A DNA stretch of 64,000 nt from Halomonas sp. UBA3074 (GTDB lineage Bacteria > Pseudomonadota > Gammaproteobacteria > Pseudomonadales > Halomonadaceae), in assembly GCF_002366715.1 (NCBI RefSeq), contig NZ_DFBS01000004.1, forward strand, positions 27,511 through 91,510, read 5' to 3'. Of this stretch, positions 25,516 through 34,348 are shown in pieces. The position numbers and the translations under genes are program-made. The notes beneath the pieces were generated by a model. The model saw only the letters and a program-made list of their open reading frames with translations. It made no database searches and had not been told where the DNA came from. Positions within the stretch are counted from its first letter, which is position 1. Every line of letters begins with the position of its first letter.

Positions 25516-26207
25516 TCACTTAATGCCCACGCCACCGCTTTCTGTGCATGTAAAGCGGTGGTGTCGTATAGCGGCACCGGCGTGTCTTGCTGGCTGACGA
25601 GCATAGCGATTTCGGTACAGCCTAGAATCACTGCCTGAGCCCCCTGGGCATAAAGAGAATCGATAATCGTTAGATAGCGCTGGCGAGAAACGTCGTCTAC
25701 TCGTCCATGACAGAGTTCTTCGAAAATCACTCGGTGCACGATGTCGCGTTCAGCCTGATGAGGCACGACGACTTCAATACCGAACCGCTCTTCTAGCCGA
25801 CCTATATAAAAGTCCTGCTCCATGGTAAAGCAAGTGCCTAGCAAACCTACCCGGCGAACCCCATCGGCCTGCAGCTGCTCGGCGGTGGCATCCGCAATAT
25901 GCAGCAGAGGAATCGTGATGGCCCGTTCAACCGCAGGCGCCACTTTGTGCATGGTATTGGTGGCGATGAGCAAACAGTCAGCGCCTGCACCCTCGACGCG
26001 TTGAGCAGCGCTGGCTAGTAGCTCGCCTGCCGCTTCCCAGTCCCCCTGCTGCTGCATGGCTTCTATCTCTGCAAAATCGACGCTGATCAATACGATCTTG
26101 GCCGAATGTAAACCACCGAGGGCCGCTTTTACGCCGTCGTTCAACGCCCGATAGTACCCTTGGGTCGATTCCCAGCTCATACCGCCCAGTACGCCAATGA
26201 CACGCAT
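25512..26207 (-). CDS. Aspartate/glutamate racemase family protein with altered active site
   Basis: A 231-residue protein of the YgeA/RacX group. MRVIGVLGGMSWEST, HIADATAEQL and GCTEIAMLV are highly typical. The family uses two cysteines in a 1,1-proton transfer. The C-terminal one is kept (C197 in LGCTEI), but the N-terminal position, Cys in the CTNTMHK of E. coli YgeA, is Ala82 here (IATNTMHK; codon GCC). It may therefore be non-racemising or act with one cysteine, unless C126 in GTCFTME substitutes. AGGAG precedes the ATG. Confidence 0.88.
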   Translation of the reverse strand: MRVIGVLGGMSWESTQGYYRALNDGVKAALGGLHSAKIVLISVDFAEIEAMQQQGDWEAAGELLASAAQRVEGAGADCLLIATNTMHKVAPAVERAITIPLLHIADATAEQLQADGVRRVGLLGTCFTMEQDFYIGRLEERFGIEVVVPHQAERDIVHRVIFEELCHGRVDDVSRQRYLTIIDSLYAQGAQAVILGCTEIAMLVSQQDTPVPLYDTTALHAQKAVAWALSD

Positions 26208-26368
26208 CTGACACTCCTTTAGAAGTCGATTTTTTTATTAACAGCCTAATTACCCGTTACCCCTTGCAGGCACCTTTTACCACCCCCATAACTTTACTAT
26301 GGTCACCTAAAGAAACGCTTCATCCCTACACCAGCAATTACCGATAATCGGTTAATAGCGAGGAACCA

Positions 26369-27241
26369 ATGAGCGATAACACCTATACCCCACCGCGTGT
26401 TTGGAAATGGGAACCGGGCAATGGCGGTAAATTTGCCAATATCAATCGCCCTGTAGCAGGCCCCACCCACGATAAAGCACTCCCGGTCGGTAAACACCCG
26501 CTGCAACTCTACTCCCTGGCCACCCCCAACGGCGTCAAAGTCACCGTCATGCTCGAAGAGCTGCTGGAGAAAGGCGTGACAGCCGCTGAGTATGACGCTC
26601 ACCTGATTCAAATTGGTGAAGGCGACCAGTTCAGTAGCGGGTTTGTCGAGGTGAACCCCAACTCTAAAATTCCGGCGCTGATGGATCACTCCACAACGCC
26701 GCCCCAGCGCGTGTTTGAGTCTGGTGCTATTCTGCTTTACTTGGCTGAAAAATTTGACGCTTTCTTACCCAGCGACCCGGCAAAGCGCACCGAGTGCCTC
26801 TCCTGGCTGTTTTGGCAAATGGGCAGTGCACCTATGCTGGGTGGCGGCTTTGGGCATTTTTACGCCTATGCGCCGGAGAAATATCAGTATCCAATCGACC
26901 GCTACACCATGGAAGTGAAGCGTCAGCTCGATGTACTCGATCGCCACTTGGCGGAAAATCGCTTTATGGCCGGCGACGAGTACACCATTGCCGATATGGC
27001 CATTCACCCCTGGTACGGCGCGCTAGTCAAAAATCGCGTTTACGAAGCGGCTGAATTCCTGGAAGCGGACACTTACCAGAATGTGCTGCGCTGGACCGAA
27101 GAGATCGACGAACGACCCGCCGTTAAACGTGGCCGCATGGTAAACCGCACCTGGGGCGAACCCAGTGAGCAGTTGCACGAACGCCACGATGCCAGCGATT
27201 TCGAACTTCGCACGCAAGATAAACTGGCTGACGACGCGTAA
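26369..27241 (+). CDS. yghU: Glutathione transferase of the YghU/Nu class (disulfide-bond oxidoreductase)
   Basis: A 290-residue GST-fold protein. The N-terminal extension VWKWEPGNGGKFANINRPVAGPTHDK is diagnostic of YghU proteins. The thioredoxin-like domain (LQLYSLATPNGVKVTVMLEELLE) and the helical domain with MGSAPMLGGGFGHFYAYAPEK follow. Nu-class enzymes bind two glutathiones and reduce disulfides or peroxides. Length matches E. coli YghU. A strong terminator starts 22 bases after the stop. Confidence 0.93.
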   Translation: MSDNTYTPPRVWKWEPGNGGKFANINRPVAGPTHDKALPVGKHPLQLYSLATPNGVKVTVMLEELLEKGVTAAEYDAHLIQIGEGDQFSSGFVEVNPNSKIPALMDHSTTPPQRVFESGAILLYLAEKFDAFLPSDPAKRTECLSWLFWQMGSAPMLGGGFGHFYAYAPEKYQYPIDRYTMEVKRQLDVLDRHLAENRFMAGDEYTIADMAIHPWYGALVKNRVYEAAEFLEADTYQNVLRWTEEIDERPAVKRGRMVNRTWGEPSEQLHERHDASDFELRTQDKLADDA

Positions 27242-27263
27242 TACGTCGCTAACCGCAGCCTAC

Positions 27264-27303
27264 AAAAAGGGCCTACGCCGATAAATTAGCGTAGGCCCTT
27301 TTT
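27264..27303. terminator. Bidirectional terminator between yghU and the siderophore receptor gene
   Basis: Perfect 15-base arms, 27264-27278 and 27289-27303 (core GGGCCTACGC/GCGTAGGCCC with A5 and T5 ends), around a 10-base loop. It lies between convergent genes and can stop transcription in both directions. Confidence 0.93.
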
Positions 27304-27342
27304 TATGACTAAGTGTCGGCTAAGCCAGACTTTCCGTCAGGA

Positions 27343-29454
27343 TTAGAACTGGTAACGCACGTTAGCCGTCACATTTCGGCGTGCACCGTAACCGCAGTCA
27401 CCGCCCTCATACCGGCACCAGGAGATCGTTTCGTCATCGGTGAGGTTTTTAACGTCCAACGAAAAATCCCAATCGTCGATCGTATAACCCACCATGGCGT
27501 CGTAGAGAGTGCTTGAGGGCACCACCGGCGAACCGCCAAAGCCAACGTTATCACCCACATAGCGCACCCCAGCACCCAACCGCCAATGGTCGCCCACATA
27601 GAGCCGGTTCCACCAGGAAGCCTGCTCTTCGGCTACCGCAGACAGGCGCTCACCGGTACTGTCATCAGTGGCATTCATGTTGGTATAAGCCAACTGCGTT
27701 TCAAAGTTCTGCCAGCGCTTGTTGACCTGCAATTCCCAACCATCCACCACCGCACCGGTTTGCTCGACACCGCCGGGCGTGACGCCATCACTGACGCGGT
27801 TCTGCTGGGTGATATCAAAATAAGCGGCACTGATCGCCAGTGACTGGTCGGGCGACAGGTATTTTATTCCCGCTTCCTGCTGGTCACCGGTCGTGGGATC
27901 GAGGGCATTGGCTTCTGACGTGCCATCGGTTCCCAGGTTCATCGTAAAGGCTTCGGAGTAGCTGACATACGGCGATACGCCATTATCAAAGCGGTACATC
28001 AAGCCTAAACGCCCCGTCGTGGCTTCTTGATCGCTCACGGTATCCGGGCCAGAAAGTGCTAGCGTACGGTTTTCGGCCCAGTCGTGACGCAAACCGGCCG
28101 ACACCACCACCGGACCGAGCTCAATATGATCCGCGACATATAAACCTACCTGCTCGATCTCATTATCTGGGCGATCCTGAGGATCCAGCGCCCCTAGCTG
28201 TAGATTACCGTACTGCGGATCGTAGATATCGATAGTGCCGCCTAGCCCTGCTCCTGAGAAGTAGTTGTCCTGCTCCCAGCGGGCATCCTGGCGATCCATC
28301 CCGACGACTAACTTATGCTTTGTTGCCCCTAACTCAAACTCCCCTTCCATTCGCGCATCAAGGTTCAGAATTTGAGTCGCTGCGTCAGCGGTAAAAATAG
28401 TCCGTGACACCTCACCATCGGCATCTGGCACACTGGGAATATCGACCCAGTGTTCGCGGGTTTCGGTGCTGGAGTCGGTATAACGGGCAGTGGCGGAAAA
28501 AGCCCAGTTGTTGGTTAACCGATGATCGAAAAACAGCGTGGTTTCGGTTTTTTCGCGATCATAACGATCCCAGCCCGGCTCCCCCACAAACCGTTCAGAG
28601 CCAATAAACCCCTGAGAACCGGGTTCCAGCGTACCCACCTGGGGTAAAAACTGGGCCGACACTTGGCCGGTATTTTCCTGGCGATTAATTAACAGCGTCA
28701 TGCTGGTATCGTCGCTTGGTCGCCAGGTGAAAGACGGCGCCAGCAGGTAGCCATCATCTTCGACATGATCTACCTGAGTGTCGCTATCGCGCTGCAGTGC
28801 CACCAAGCGGTACAAGAATTTACCTTCTTCATCGGCGGAGCCCGTGACATCCAACGCCAACTGTTTACGGTTATGTGAGCCAACCTGCGCCCATACCTCG
28901 CCGCTGCGCTCCTCTTCGGGTAGTTTGGAAACGCCGTTGATGACGCCCCCTAAATCGGCTTGCCCATATAGCATTGAAGACGGGCCGCGTAGTACCTCGA
29001 CGCTCTCCAACGCATACACATTGCTGCGGACGCTGTTATACGAACCGTAAATTTGGCGTAGGCCATCCAAGTAGCGCCCTGCGTTCAGCCCGCGCACTGT
29101 GGCGCTATCGATACGGGTATCGAAACCATAGTTACCCGCGTTGACGCCGGGCGTATAGAGCAACGCCTCTTGAATGTTTTGGGCTCCGCTGTCTTGAATG
29201 AACTCTTCATCGACTACCGACAGGGAAAAAGGCTGTGCACTGATTGGCACGTCCAGCTTGCCAACACTCGGCGCCTCTTCCATTTCGATATAACCAAACT
29301 GGCCAGCCGATTCTGCGGTGACTTCGACCGTATCGAGTTCAACAGGTGAGGTAGTGGTTTCTTCTTGGGCGGCCACCTGGCTGGAGGCACCGAACAGAGA
29401 GGCAAGCGCAATAGCGCTGGTTAGCTGACACAAGCGAAAGTGTGGCGTAGACAT
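27343..29454 (-). CDS. TonB-dependent siderophore receptor
   Basis: A 703-residue outer-membrane receptor. A signal peptide ends near SQVAAQ. A plug domain of about residues 65-175 includes DSGAQNIQEALLYTPGV and VEVLRGPSSMLYGQADLGGVIN. A 22-strand barrel ends in the aromatic NVRYQF. The plug sequence and size fit the FhuA/FpvA hydroxamate-type group, but the ligand cannot be assigned. No transport genes are adjacent. A Fur-like site lies 40-60 bases upstream, consistent with iron repression. A Cys pair (WCRYEGGDCGYG) near the C terminus is typical of this group. Confidence 0.93.
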   Translation of the reverse strand: MSTPHFRLCQLTSAIALASLFGASSQVAAQEETTTSPVELDTVEVTAESAGQFGYIEMEEAPSVGKLDVPISAQPFSLSVVDEEFIQDSGAQNIQEALLYTPGVNAGNYGFDTRIDSATVRGLNAGRYLDGLRQIYGSYNSVRSNVYALESVEVLRGPSSMLYGQADLGGVINGVSKLPEEERSGEVWAQVGSHNRKQLALDVTGSADEEGKFLYRLVALQRDSDTQVDHVEDDGYLLAPSFTWRPSDDTSMTLLINRQENTGQVSAQFLPQVGTLEPGSQGFIGSERFVGEPGWDRYDREKTETTLFFDHRLTNNWAFSATARYTDSSTETREHWVDIPSVPDADGEVSRTIFTADAATQILNLDARMEGEFELGATKHKLVVGMDRQDARWEQDNYFSGAGLGGTIDIYDPQYGNLQLGALDPQDRPDNEIEQVGLYVADHIELGPVVVSAGLRHDWAENRTLALSGPDTVSDQEATTGRLGLMYRFDNGVSPYVSYSEAFTMNLGTDGTSEANALDPTTGDQQEAGIKYLSPDQSLAISAAYFDITQQNRVSDGVTPGGVEQTGAVVDGWELQVNKRWQNFETQLAYTNMNATDDSTGERLSAVAEEQASWWNRLYVGDHWRLGAGVRYVGDNVGFGGSPVVPSSTLYDAMVGYTIDDWDFSLDVKNLTDDETISWCRYEGGDCGYGARRNVTANVRYQF

Positions 29455-29494
29455 AGAGATCCCAGAGCAAATGTGTGCAATTATTAACGCAAAT

Positions 29495-29513
29495 ATTAAT
29501 GATAGTGATTTTT
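29495..29513 (-). promoter_or_regulatory. Candidate Fur box upstream of the siderophore receptor
   Basis: The minus-strand 19-mer AAAAATCACTATCATTAAT matches about 12 of 19 positions of the classic Fur consensus. It lies 41 bases before the receptor start. Inverted GCAAATA/TATTTGC arms (29489-29495, 29513-29519) flank it. Position and the regulated gene support the call more than the score does. Confidence 0.55.
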
Positions 29514-29572
29514 ATTTGCGCAAATATAGGGATCTAATCACCGTGTGTCAACTGACTGCCCATCACCCTGGC

Positions 29573-30094
29573 TTACGGCGCCCTTCTCACCCGCTCTAAA
29601 CTAGAATGGCGGCTATCGGCTTCACGTTTCACCACACTTAGCGAACCATCGGTTTCTAATACCACCGCTTGCACCGCTGCCACATCGCTAACACCACTTC
29701 CCCGAATGGCTGAAAGCACTTCGGCTTTGGTTACCCGTGCTTTGCGTAAGGAATGGGGTAAATACTCACCTTGATAGAGCAGCATCAATGGCTCGCCGGT
29801 CACTAACCGCCTGACCCAGCTAAACCGCACACTGGTCCAAGTGATGATAAATTGCAGCGAAATCAACAGCCCCATCGCGACCGCGCCATCTGCCAACGCT
29901 ACATCTTTAGACAACAACACCGTTGCCAGGGTAGAACCCAGCGCTACCGTGACAATCAAGTCGAAAGCATTCATTTTGGAGAGCGTGCGATTGCCTGATA
30001 CGCGCAGAAAAAGCACTAGCGTTGTGTACGCCAGCAGGCCGATCACTAAAATCCTAAATAAACTGCCCCACCCGTTAAAAAACACCAGCTCCAT
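29573..30094 (-). CDS. DUF421/YetF-family membrane protein
   Basis: A 173-residue protein with two or three N-terminal membrane helices (SLFRILVIGLLAYTTLVLFLRV, FDLIVTVALGSTLATVLL, GAVAMGLLISLQFIITW). The conserved SGNRTLSKMNAFDLIV motif and a small C-terminal YetF domain (GEPLMLLYQGEYLPHSLRKARVT) follow. Function unsettled; relatives are linked to stress and sporulation membranes. ATG 30094 has AAGGGAGCG upstream, so the 30 earlier codons were not used. Confidence 0.88.
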   Translation of the reverse strand: MELVFFNGWGSLFRILVIGLLAYTTLVLFLRVSGNRTLSKMNAFDLIVTVALGSTLATVLLSKDVALADGAVAMGLLISLQFIITWTSVRFSWVRRLVTGEPLMLLYQGEYLPHSLRKARVTKAEVLSAIRGSGVSDVAAVQAVVLETDGSLSVVKREADSRHSSLERVRRAP

Positions 30095-30192
30095 TGGTAC
30101 GCTCCCTTGGTCATTAGGCGATATACACACAACGGTATATCCCACTGCCCAGGCTAGCACTCTTGTACCTGTTGTATATGCCAAAAAGCCAT

Positions 30193-30513
30193 TTAGTGCT
30201 GGCTATTCCACCACTCGGCATAGGAGCTGTTATGCGGGGTCAAGCCGCCTTCATCAGGGGCATTATCGTCCCACCATACGGGACCACGCTCCCCTAGCGC
30301 CTCTTTAGCCGATTGAACCGCCTCTCGCGCTTGGCGAAGTGCATCGTCATCTTCTTGCTGCTGGGCCGTTCGTACCGCTCGGCGGGCTTTCATCAATGCT
30401 TTTATATGGCTACGTTTTTCGTCTTCACCTAAGCGCGGGTCAGTGCAACGCCAGAGGCGATTTTTAGCAACGAAATAGCGCCCGTCGGGGGTATGGGGAT
30501 ATTTATTTGCCAT
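30193..30513 (-). CDS. Conserved hypothetical protein, 106 residues
   Basis: A small soluble, highly charged protein. It has an N-terminal TPDGRYFVAKNRLWRCTDP, a helical ARRAVRTAQQ...REAVQSAKEALGERGPVWW block and a tryptophan-rich end YAEWWNSQH. I recognise this pattern from small widespread proteobacterial proteins without an assigned function. It is 10 bases downstream of the acetyltransferase stop and probably cotranscribed with it. No membrane segment or catalytic motif is seen. Confidence 0.75.
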   Translation of the reverse strand: MANKYPHTPDGRYFVAKNRLWRCTDPRLGEDEKRSHIKALMKARRAVRTAQQQEDDDALRQAREAVQSAKEALGERGPVWWDDNAPDEGGLTPHNSSYAEWWNSQH

Positions 30514-30523
30514 TGATGAGCCC

Positions 30524-31084
30524 CTAGGTAGGCATTGATAAGTGGCGGATCACCTGGCAGGGATTACCTGCAGCAAAGACGTCGGCGGGTATATCTTTAG
30601 TCACCACACTACCAGCGCCAATCACACTGCGCGCACCGATGGTGATACCAGGATTAATAATCGCGCTACCCCCTATCCAGCAATCGTCGCCAATGGTGAT
30701 GGGGCGCCCTGCTTCCAAGCCGCTGCGGCGGTGCTGGGCATCGAGTGAATGGGTGGCGGTGTAGAGCTGGACATTGGGACCCAGCATCACGTTATTGCCA
30801 ATGGTGACCAAAGCAACGTCTAACACGACACAGTTAAAGTTGAAAAAGACGTTATCGCCTAACAGGATATGTTCGCCATAATCGCAGTAGAATGGCGGCT
30901 CAATCCAAAGCTCTTCACCTGCCTTTGGTAATAACGCCTGCACCAGCGCGAGACGCTCGGGCGCGTTGTCGCGAGACGCGTTGAGTGCCTGCATGGCCAG
31001 CCGCGCCTTACGGCGCAGCTTTTTCAACTCTTCGTCCTGAGCGGAGTACCACTCTCCCGCCAGCATTTTTTCGCGCTCGGTCAT
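30524..31084 (-). CDS. Maltose/sugar O-acetyltransferase (LbH hexapeptide family)
   Basis: A 186-residue acetyl-CoA-dependent sugar O-acetyltransferase. The N-terminal MTEREKMLAGEWYSAQDEELKKLR is the Maa/NodL-type helix. The left-handed beta-helix carries hexapeptide repeats (IGNNVMLGPNVQLYTATH, IGDDCWIGGSAIINPGITIGARSVIGAGSVVTKDIP) with the catalytic histidine in TATHSLD. Cytoplasmic trimer. Likely in one transcript with the small downstream gene. Confidence 0.92.
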   Translation of the reverse strand: MTEREKMLAGEWYSAQDEELKKLRRKARLAMQALNASRDNAPERLALVQALLPKAGEELWIEPPFYCDYGEHILLGDNVFFNFNCVVLDVALVTIGNNVMLGPNVQLYTATHSLDAQHRRSGLEAGRPITIGDDCWIGGSAIINPGITIGARSVIGAGSVVTKDIPADVFAAGNPCQVIRHLSMPT

Positions 31085-31109
31085 CGATACGCCTGCTGAG
31101 TGGACGCGC

Positions 31110-32099
31110 CTAGAAGCGCTTTGAAAGCGTTAGGGCACCAAACTTATCCTGCTCTTCTTGCCCATCGAACTCACGTGAACGCTGCACTGCGGCGTAAGTG
31201 ACCTGCCAGTCTTCCCACGCCAATGCCAGGCCAGCGGAAATATCGCCCACCCACTCTTTGCGATCGACCGAGTGGCTGTCTCTGAAGGTATTACCATCCA
31301 GGGTCAGATTTTGCGCCATATAGTAACCATCGACACTGGCAAACAGGTACCACTGCCATCCTGTTTTGCCGGTCATGTGATGACGACTGCCGGGGCTGGG
31401 GGTGAGGGTAGGAATCCCGGAGGCTTCGTCGCCCCAGCGCACGCTGTACCCAGCGCTAGCATAGGTGTAGAGGTTACCTAAAGCGGCGCTAACGCTAGGG
31501 CCATGGGCTAACTGCTTACCGATAAAGGGGCTGCTATGCCACCACTGACGGCGCATAGCGACATTGACAATGGCTTCATCCCCTAACTGGTTATTCCAAC
31601 CATTGGGGCGTTCACTATCGGTGATACGGTGAACTTCGCGCTGAATGCTATCGGCCAGTGATGACGGCCCAACCAAACCAATATCCAGGTGTAGATCCGT
31701 CGCTTGGCGCCAGTGACCCATCGGCACATCGTCATACAGCGAAAGGCCACCATAAACGATCCCAGCATACGGGCGATCATCCTCGATCAGCCTACGCTGC
31801 TCAATATCGTTGGGGGTATAAATTTGATGAACCAGTCGAAAAGCGGCCATGTCCGCGTTTTCGATAATGCTATCCGGCAAGGCCGTTGCTAAGCGCTGCG
31901 TCCAGCTCTGTGCGTCGGGTTCAAACGCCCAGTTGAGCTCGAACCCGCTGGTGAAGTGGCCATCGTCACTGCTGGCCATGCCATCATTTTCATGCCTAAT
32001 CGACAGCACGCTATCGTCTGCCTGGGCGAAAATGGGCATCAAACCAATAGCAGCTACCATCGGGAGCAGCTGCCATCGTAGTGGGGGATTTACTTTCAT
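31110..32099 (-). CDS. LpxR-family lipid A 3'-O-deacylase (DUF2219)
   Basis: A 329-residue outer-membrane barrel protein. The signal peptide ends at PIFAQA. The family signature SIRHENDGMASSDDGHFTSGFEL and the DRPYAGIVYGGLSLYDD motif are present, and it ends in an aromatic residue (SKRF) as barrels do. LpxR removes the 3'-acyloxyacyl group of lipid A. ATG 32099 has AAGGAACG upstream. With the LpxL-like acyltransferase at 42.9 kb it suggests active lipid A tailoring. Confidence 0.9.
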   Translation of the reverse strand: MKVNPPLRWQLLPMVAAIGLMPIFAQADDSVLSIRHENDGMASSDDGHFTSGFELNWAFEPDAQSWTQRLATALPDSIIENADMAAFRLVHQIYTPNDIEQRRLIEDDRPYAGIVYGGLSLYDDVPMGHWRQATDLHLDIGLVGPSSLADSIQREVHRITDSERPNGWNNQLGDEAIVNVAMRRQWWHSSPFIGKQLAHGPSVSAALGNLYTYASAGYSVRWGDEASGIPTLTPSPGSRHHMTGKTGWQWYLFASVDGYYMAQNLTLDGNTFRDSHSVDRKEWVGDISAGLALAWEDWQVTYAAVQRSREFDGQEEQDKFGALTLSKRF

Positions 32100-32178
32100 T
32101 ACTCGTTCCTTGAGATCGGCAACAAACATTGTTGATTGTATGTAATTGTGCAAAAAGATAGCAAGCATACATTTAAAA

Positions 32179-32212
32179 AAATAAAGGATGACCCATCGGC
32201 CATCCTTTATTT
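32179..32212 (-). terminator. Terminator after yaeQ
   Basis: Perfect 12-base arms (AAATAAAGGATG at 32179-32190, CATCCTTTATTT at 32201-32212) around a 10-base loop. On the minus strand the stem is followed by a U-rich run, so it ends the yaeQ transcript before the LpxR gene. Confidence 0.85.
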
Positions 32213-32264
32213 GTCTATCGTTTACATTGCTTACTGAAAAGGATAGACGAACGTCTGATAAATT

Positions 32265-32804
32265 CTAGCGATCGCGCAACAACCATTGCGGCGTTATCTC
32301 GTGTTGACCATTTTCGTCGGTAATAAACAACGATCCTTCGCTGATCATAACGGCCCAATTAATCGCCCGGGGTAGATCCTTAGCAATGGTCGCTAGGGCT
32401 TCTTGTGGCAATACAGCTACATGCACATTTTTCAGCGATGCAACGCCGGGTAGCACTTTACTCTCCCAAATATCTACCCGGCCGTAAGCCAACAGTGACA
32501 CCCGCTCCGCCCGGCGTGAACACCACGTAATGCGCTCGGCGTCTGGCAACCCCACTTCAATCCAGTGCAGCAAGCGCCCGTCTAAGCTTTTTTCCCATAG
32601 TGCTGGCTCATCGACATCAGAGAGCCCTCGCCCAAAGGCCAACGATTCGCTGTACCACAGTAAATATGCAAGTAAGCGCGCGGTCATGCGTTCTTCGGTT
32701 TCTGACGGATGACGCGCCACGGTGAAACGCAGCGTTTCATAAACACCGCGATCCAGATCGGTGAGGTTAATATCCACTTTGTAGGGCGTTGCGCTAAGAG
32801 CCAT
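32265..32804 (-). CDS. yaeQ: YaeQ-family protein
   Basis: A 179-residue YaeQ protein: MALSATPYKVDINLTDLDRGVYE, TARLLAYLLWYSESLAFGRGLSDVDEPALWEK and the closing HEITPQWLLRDR are all family text. The fold resembles restriction endonuclease-like nucleases, and the family has been linked to transcription elongation (RfaH suppression), though the role is not firm. ATG 32804 chosen over the TTG four codons earlier. Confidence 0.92.
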   Translation of the reverse strand: MALSATPYKVDINLTDLDRGVYETLRFTVARHPSETEERMTARLLAYLLWYSESLAFGRGLSDVDEPALWEKSLDGRLLHWIEVGLPDAERITWCSRRAERVSLLAYGRVDIWESKVLPGVASLKNVHVAVLPQEALATIAKDLPRAINWAVMISEGSLFITDENGQHEITPQWLLRDR

Positions 32805-32866
32805 GAACGTGTCCAAACGAAAATTTGCGCTAGTGTACCCGATGCCACGGGCGAATTGTGCGGAAG

Positions 32867-33568
32867 TTAAGCATGGCGATAATCAGCACTCAGCGTGCCA
32901 TTTTTCAACGTTTCATCTTCGTGCATGGGTTCGCGCCACGTCTCTTCGAGCGCGGCTTGATACCACGCCTGCATCGCTGGCAGCGCCAGCAAGCGCTCGA
33001 CATACGCTTGGGACTGTTCACTCACTGGCAGATTAAACGTCTGTATGCGAAAAGCGACGGGCGCATAAAACGCATCAACGGCGGTGAAGTGCTCACCCGC
33101 CAGGAAAGGCCCGCCAAAGCGTTCAAGCCCCTGCTGCCATAACGCATCCAGGCGGGTTATATCCGCCTTGAGCTTGGCTGAAAGACTGTTCAGCGCTACC
33201 CGCACACCACAATTCATCGAACACTCATCACGTAACGCTCCAAAGCCGCTGTGCATTTCGGCAGTAGCAGCCCGCGCCCAGGCGCGTGCCGCCTTATCAC
33301 GCGGCCAAACGCTAGCATGCTGCTCGGCTAGGTACTCGATGATGGCCAATGAGTCCCATACCGCCAATCCATCGTCGACGGCTTCATCTACCAAGCAGGG
33401 CACTAAGCCTGAAGGTGAAAAATGAATAAAAGTGTCATGGCTCGCGCCAAAACCACCTTCGAACGGCATGAGATGTTCGTTAAAAGGAATCTCCAGTACC
33501 TTCATCAACACCCAAGGGCGCAACGACCAAGAGGAGTAGTTTTTATTAGCGATATAGAGATCAAACAT
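32867..33568 (-). CDS. Glutathione S-transferase family protein
   Basis: A 233-residue cytosolic GST. The thioredoxin-like domain starts LYIANKNYSSWSLRPWVLMKVLEIPF, with the SSWSLRP serine at the glutathione activation site. FSPSGLVPCLVD and the glutathione-contact WDSLAIIEYLAE follow. The helical domain has GGPFLAGEHFTAVDAFYAPVAFR. Substrate unknown. A single gene, 298 bases from a LysE-type exporter in the same direction when counted from its start, so not obviously an operon. Confidence 0.9.
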   Translation of the reverse strand: MFDLYIANKNYSSWSLRPWVLMKVLEIPFNEHLMPFEGGFGASHDTFIHFSPSGLVPCLVDEAVDDGLAVWDSLAIIEYLAEQHASVWPRDKAARAWARAATAEMHSGFGALRDECSMNCGVRVALNSLSAKLKADITRLDALWQQGLERFGGPFLAGEHFTAVDAFYAPVAFRIQTFNLPVSEQSQAYVERLLALPAMQAWYQAALEETWREPMHEDETLKNGTLSADYRHA

Positions 33569-33632
33569 CTCGTGCTCCTTGCGTGATTATGAAACATTAG
33601 CCGAACAAGCTAGCTGAACAGCAACGCCTTTA

Positions 33633-34247
33633 TCAACGTGTCGCCTGCGCCAAGGTATTGCCCCCCAACCCCATCAGTACACCACCGCCGACACGCTGAA
33701 TCAGCCTGGAAGAGCCGTGTGATTTTCGTAGCCATTCGCGCAACGGACTGGCTAGAAGCACCACCACGACGTCGGCAGACGAGAACAGAGCATTGGTGGC
33801 TACCCCCAGCCAGAGCAGTTGCCATGCCACTGGCATAGCGCTTTCTGGCTGGACGAACTGGGGCAGAAAAGCGACAAAAAAGAGGGCTGTTTTAGGGTTG
33901 AGCACTTCCACCAAAAAGCTGTCGCGCAGCACGCGCTTCGTCGTTGCCAGCGGTACCTCTTCATGGGCATGGATGCCCTGCTGCCATAGCCTTAGCCCCA
34001 TCCAGAGTAAGTACAGCCCGCCGATAACTTTCATGGCGACATAGGCAGGCGGAATGGCCGCAAACAGCAGCGCAAGCCCAAGCGCCGCAGCAATAACGTG
34101 GACGTAGCAGCCCATATGTACACCGATGACCGCTAGCCACCCTGCCCGGCGGCCACGCCCTAAGGTCTGCGCGGCGGTGTAGAGCATGGCAGGCCCAGGT
34201 AGATAGGCAAAACCCAGTGCAGCGAGGATGAACGCGGCCCATTGCAT
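33633..34247 (-). CDS. LysE-family amino-acid/metabolite exporter
   Basis: A 204-residue inner-membrane protein with about six helices. The LysE/RhtB hallmarks are LPGPAMLYTAAQTLGRGRRAGWLAVIGVHMGCYVHV and the FLVEVLNPKTALFFVAFLPQFV motif. ATG 34247 (MQWAAFILAALGF) is chosen because the earlier 22 codons are not membrane-like. Exported substrate unknown. Confidence 0.91.
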   Translation of the reverse strand: MQWAAFILAALGFAYLPGPAMLYTAAQTLGRGRRAGWLAVIGVHMGCYVHVIAAALGLALLFAAIPPAYVAMKVIGGLYLLWMGLRLWQQGIHAHEEVPLATTKRVLRDSFLVEVLNPKTALFFVAFLPQFVQPESAMPVAWQLLWLGVATNALFSSADVVVVLLASPLREWLRKSHGSSRLIQRVGGGVLMGLGGNTLAQATR

Positions 34248-34348
34248 CGTGGCAACCCCCGAAAGGTGAGAAGTAAGTCTTCGAGAATAAAACGGGGGTG
34301 ACGCAAGCGCCACCCCCTAAATAAGTAAAACCGGAAGGAAATCGGGGT

